From assembly GCA_024304885.1 (NCBI GenBank), contig JALJOM010000003.1:1398110-1462109 (forward strand): a stretch of DNA of 64,000 bases, written 5' to 3'. Position 1 is the first letter of the stretch; each line of letters begins with the position of its first letter. This DNA is from Beijerinckiaceae bacterium. Its GTDB lineage: Bacteria; Pseudomonadota; Alphaproteobacteria; Rhizobiales; Beijerinckiaceae. Below, one piece after another: positions 62,545 to 64,000 of the stretch. The position numbers and the translations under genes are program-made. The notes under the pieces are model-generated. The model made no database searches and had not been told where the DNA came from. It was given only the letters and a program-made list of their open reading frames with translations.

Positions 62545-63413
62545 ACGGTAAGCTCCGCGAAAAGGTGAGGGTCGAGCCGCGTCTCGAACTCGTAGGCGAC
62601 GGGACCCGTCATGACGACGACGTCGTCCGCGGCTCGCCATTCTATGTCGAGGTCGCCGCCGGGAAGGCTCACCACCGCGCGGCGAGCGGTGCGGCCGGTG
62701 CGGGATGCGGCGACGAGCGCCGCGCAGGCGGCCGAGCCGCAGGCACGCGTCAGGCCGGTGCCGCGTTCCCAGACCGCGAGCGCGATGTGGTCCTCGGCGA
62801 GAATTCGGGCGAGCGAGATATTCGCGCGCTCGGGGAACATCGGGTGCGTCTCGAGCATTGGCCCGAGCCGCGCGAGATCATGCGCGGAAAGATCGGCGAC
62901 CCAGAAGATCGCATGCGGATTGCCCATGCTGACGACCGACGCGGGCCCAAGAGCCGCGGCGGCAGCGGGAAGCGGGCCGAGGTCGAGCATGCTCGTATCG
63001 GCGCAGGGCAGGGCCAAGGGAATCTCGCTCCAGCCGAGGCGCGGCCGGCCCATCTCGACCGAAAAGCTCCAGTCGCCGAGGCGACGGCAGGCGAGGCGCG
63101 CCGCTTCGGTCTCGAGCACGAGCGCATCGCGCGAGCCGTCGCGGCAGAGAAACCATGCGACGCAACGAGTGCCGTTGCCGCAGGCGCCGGCCTTCGATCC
63201 GTCGCGATTGTAGATCGTCATGAAGGCGGCGCACTCGGGGGAGCGCGGCTCGTGGAGCACCATGAGCTGGTCGAAGGCGAGCCCCTGCGCCTCGCCGATC
63301 GCGCGGGCCTCTCCCATCGAGACCTCGAGGCCGCTGCCGCGCAGGTCGAGGACGAGGATCTCGTTGCCGAGACCGTTCATCTTGGTCACGGGGCGGTCGC
63401 CGAGCGGGTTCAT
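62541..63413 (-). CDS. dapF: Diaminopimelate epimerase
   Basis: 290 residues from the ATG at 63413. Cofactor-free racemase of lysine and peptidoglycan precursor synthesis. The two catalytic cysteines are in [14 protein letters not shown] and [16 protein letters not shown]-terminal [15 protein letters not shown] and the substrate segment [13 protein letters not shown] are intact. It is translationally coupled to mtaB, a pairing common in alphaproteobacteria. A longer frame to 63485 has no support. Confidence 0.97.
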   Translation of the reverse strand: MNPLGDRPVTKMNGLGNEILVLDLRGSGLEVSMGEARAIGEAQGLAFDQLMVLHEPRSPECAAFMTIYNRDGSKAGACGNGTRCVAWFLCRDGSRDALVLETEAARLACRRLGDWSFSVEMGRPRLGWSEIPLALPCADTSMLDLGPLPAAAAALGPASVVSMGNPHAIFWVADLSAHDLARLGPMLETHPMFPERANISLARILAEDHIALAVWERGTGLTRACGSAACAALVAASRTGRTARRAVVSLPGGDLDIEWRAADDVVVMTGPVAYEFETRLDPHLFAELTV

Positions 63414-63582
63414 GCGGCTCCTGTCCTTATTCGCGAAGGTCGGACGAATGCTGTCGATATAGGGGGAAACCTCGCGGAGGGCCACGGATTCGCCGAAGTG
63501 CCGCCGCCCTCTCGTCCTGGTGCAGTTCTGTTTCGTGCGGGGCGGCGAGCCGGCTCTCTTCTTCGGATGGGGGCCGCTCCAC

Positions 63583-63860
63583 TACAGAGCATTTTCCAGG
63601 GAAGCGGGCATCGGTTCGCATTTCGCTGGCGATGTTCCCTCGCCCTCGTAGGTTTCCGCGCCCGTCCTTCCGTGCCTACGGAACAGAAGGACGGGTCCTT
63701 GCGGAGCCGTCCTCGCCCCGTCGCGGTTTTCTTCCCTCCCTTCGGGCGAAAACCGCTCGGAGATAGGGCTTGCGCAACAGCGACATTGCTATGCGAAAGT
63801 GCGATAGAGCAAAGAATAGAGAGACGCATTCCGATTCGACCGGGACCGGACGCGCTCTCG
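63583..63860 (+). repeat. Interspersed repeat A (A3) split by a two-hairpin insert
   Basis: Left part CAGAGCATTTTCCAGGGAAG, GGCATCGGTTCGCATTTCGC, TGGCGATGTT ends at 63636. Right part GCGCAACAGCGACATTGCTA, TGCGAAAGTGCGATAGAGC resumes at 63772, with a distal hairpin ending GCGCTCT. Joined, they match the A3 copy at 40891. Between them are about 135 bp foreign to the repeat. Confidence 0.85.
63637..63771. repeat. Two-hairpin insert within repeat A3
   Basis: The insert has two stems: CCCGTCCTTC / GAAGGACGGG (63661-63670 / 63686-63695) and GCGGTTTTC / GAAAACCGC (63723-63731 / 63748-63756). Both are perfect. Its ends read CCCTCG and AGGGCT. No coding potential. It looks like another small mobile repeat, seen once here. 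Confidence 0.75.
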
Positions 63861-63930
63861 AGCAGCGGCAAGCCGCACTTCGCGAAGGCGGCGGACCAGC
63901 CTGGACGCGGCTATGACATCCTTCGAAATC

Positions 63931-64000
63931 ATGAGAAGCTGGACGAATGCCTTGATGGCGGGGACCCTCGTCGCCGCCCTCGCACAGGGGGCGCTCGCGC
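63931..64000 (+). CDS. Start of a secreted protein (cut by window edge)
   Basis: From the ATG at 63931 (an in-frame ATG at 63913 is possible) the 23 visible residues read MRSWTNALMAGTLVAALAQG, then ALA. This is a typical Sec signal peptide: one basic residue, a hydrophobic core and an Ala-x-Ala cleavage site. The mature protein lies outside the window, so it cannot be named. It is divergent from dapF, with repeat A3 in between. Confidence 0.6.
   Translation, partial: MRSWTNALMAGTLVAALAQGALA

Overview
The window is a GC-rich chromosomal segment of an alphaproteobacterium, almost certainly of the order Hyphomicrobiales (Rhizobiales). The reasons are a chemotaxis operon in the same order as the che1 operon of Sinorhizobium, a DivL-type cell-cycle kinase next to a TsaE-phosphotransferase fusion gene, and two families of intergenic mosaic repeats of the kind common in that order. 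Family and genus cannot be fixed from the sequence alone. No tRNA, rRNA, CRISPR array, insertion sequence or prophage was seen. It is ordinary core chromosome with a heavy load of small dispersed repeats.

Layout. 1-4504: phenylalanine/tyrosine breakdown. It holds the 5' end of hmgA, then hpd with a divergent Lrp-type regulator, and a phhA operon whose second gene resembles dihydropteridine reductase. 5017-9416: an exported superoxide dismutase, then ilvB-ilvN-ilvC read leftward behind a transcription attenuator with a 16-residue leader peptide. 9493-18327: housekeeping genes (DoxX, RMD1 family, miaA, ispH, UPF0145 and SRPBCC pair, aat, a J-domain protein, ftsH). 18440-25400: a cupin gene, pheS without pheT, a di-haem peroxidase, a Crp/Fnr regulator, a polyamine-type ABC transporter core and a YbaK deacylase. 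25716-35747: type I glutamine synthetase, a YjgR ATPase, a DUF1214/DUF1254 pair, a class A penicillin-binding protein, YcgN and a second Lrp regulator. 35838-43815: a methyltransferase, polysaccharide deacetylase, fumC, a 2-oxoglutarate oxygenase, a 2-hydroxyacid dehydrogenase and a glycosyltransferase. 43819-50445, all leftward: pyrE, a peptide-deformylase-like protein that lacks metal ligands, a MurU-like nucleotidyltransferase, a TsaE-AmgK fusion and divL. 51186-59993: one rightward chemotaxis operon, mcp-STAS(CheS position)-cheY1-cheA-cheW-cheR-cheB-cheY2-cheD-cheT. 60009-63413, leftward: an unrecognised gene, a 53-residue membrane protein, mtaB and dapF. A secreted protein starts at the right edge.

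How the genes work together. PhhA makes tyrosine, Hpd and HmgA carry it on through homogentisate, and the SDR encoded with phhA could regenerate the pterin cofactor. TsaE (t6A) and MtaB (ms2t6A) act on the same tRNA base, and MiaA modifies the same position in other tRNAs. AmgK and MurU would together recycle cell-wall MurNAc, next to DivL. The che operon is a complete excitation and adaptation system, including CheD and a CheT-like candidate phosphatase.

The most unusual layer is the repeats. About 20 copies of repeat A (three subtypes) and four of repeat B sit between genes. Their terminal CTAG supplies the TAG stop codon of six neighbouring genes, one A copy lies inside the divL reading frame, one copy carries an inserted pair of hairpins, and an unrelated 27-bp palindrome is duplicated inside cheT. 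I found no clearly new multi-gene system. The best leads are these coding and stop-codon repeats, the pterin-reductase-like SDR, the ilv leader and the degenerate deformylase.
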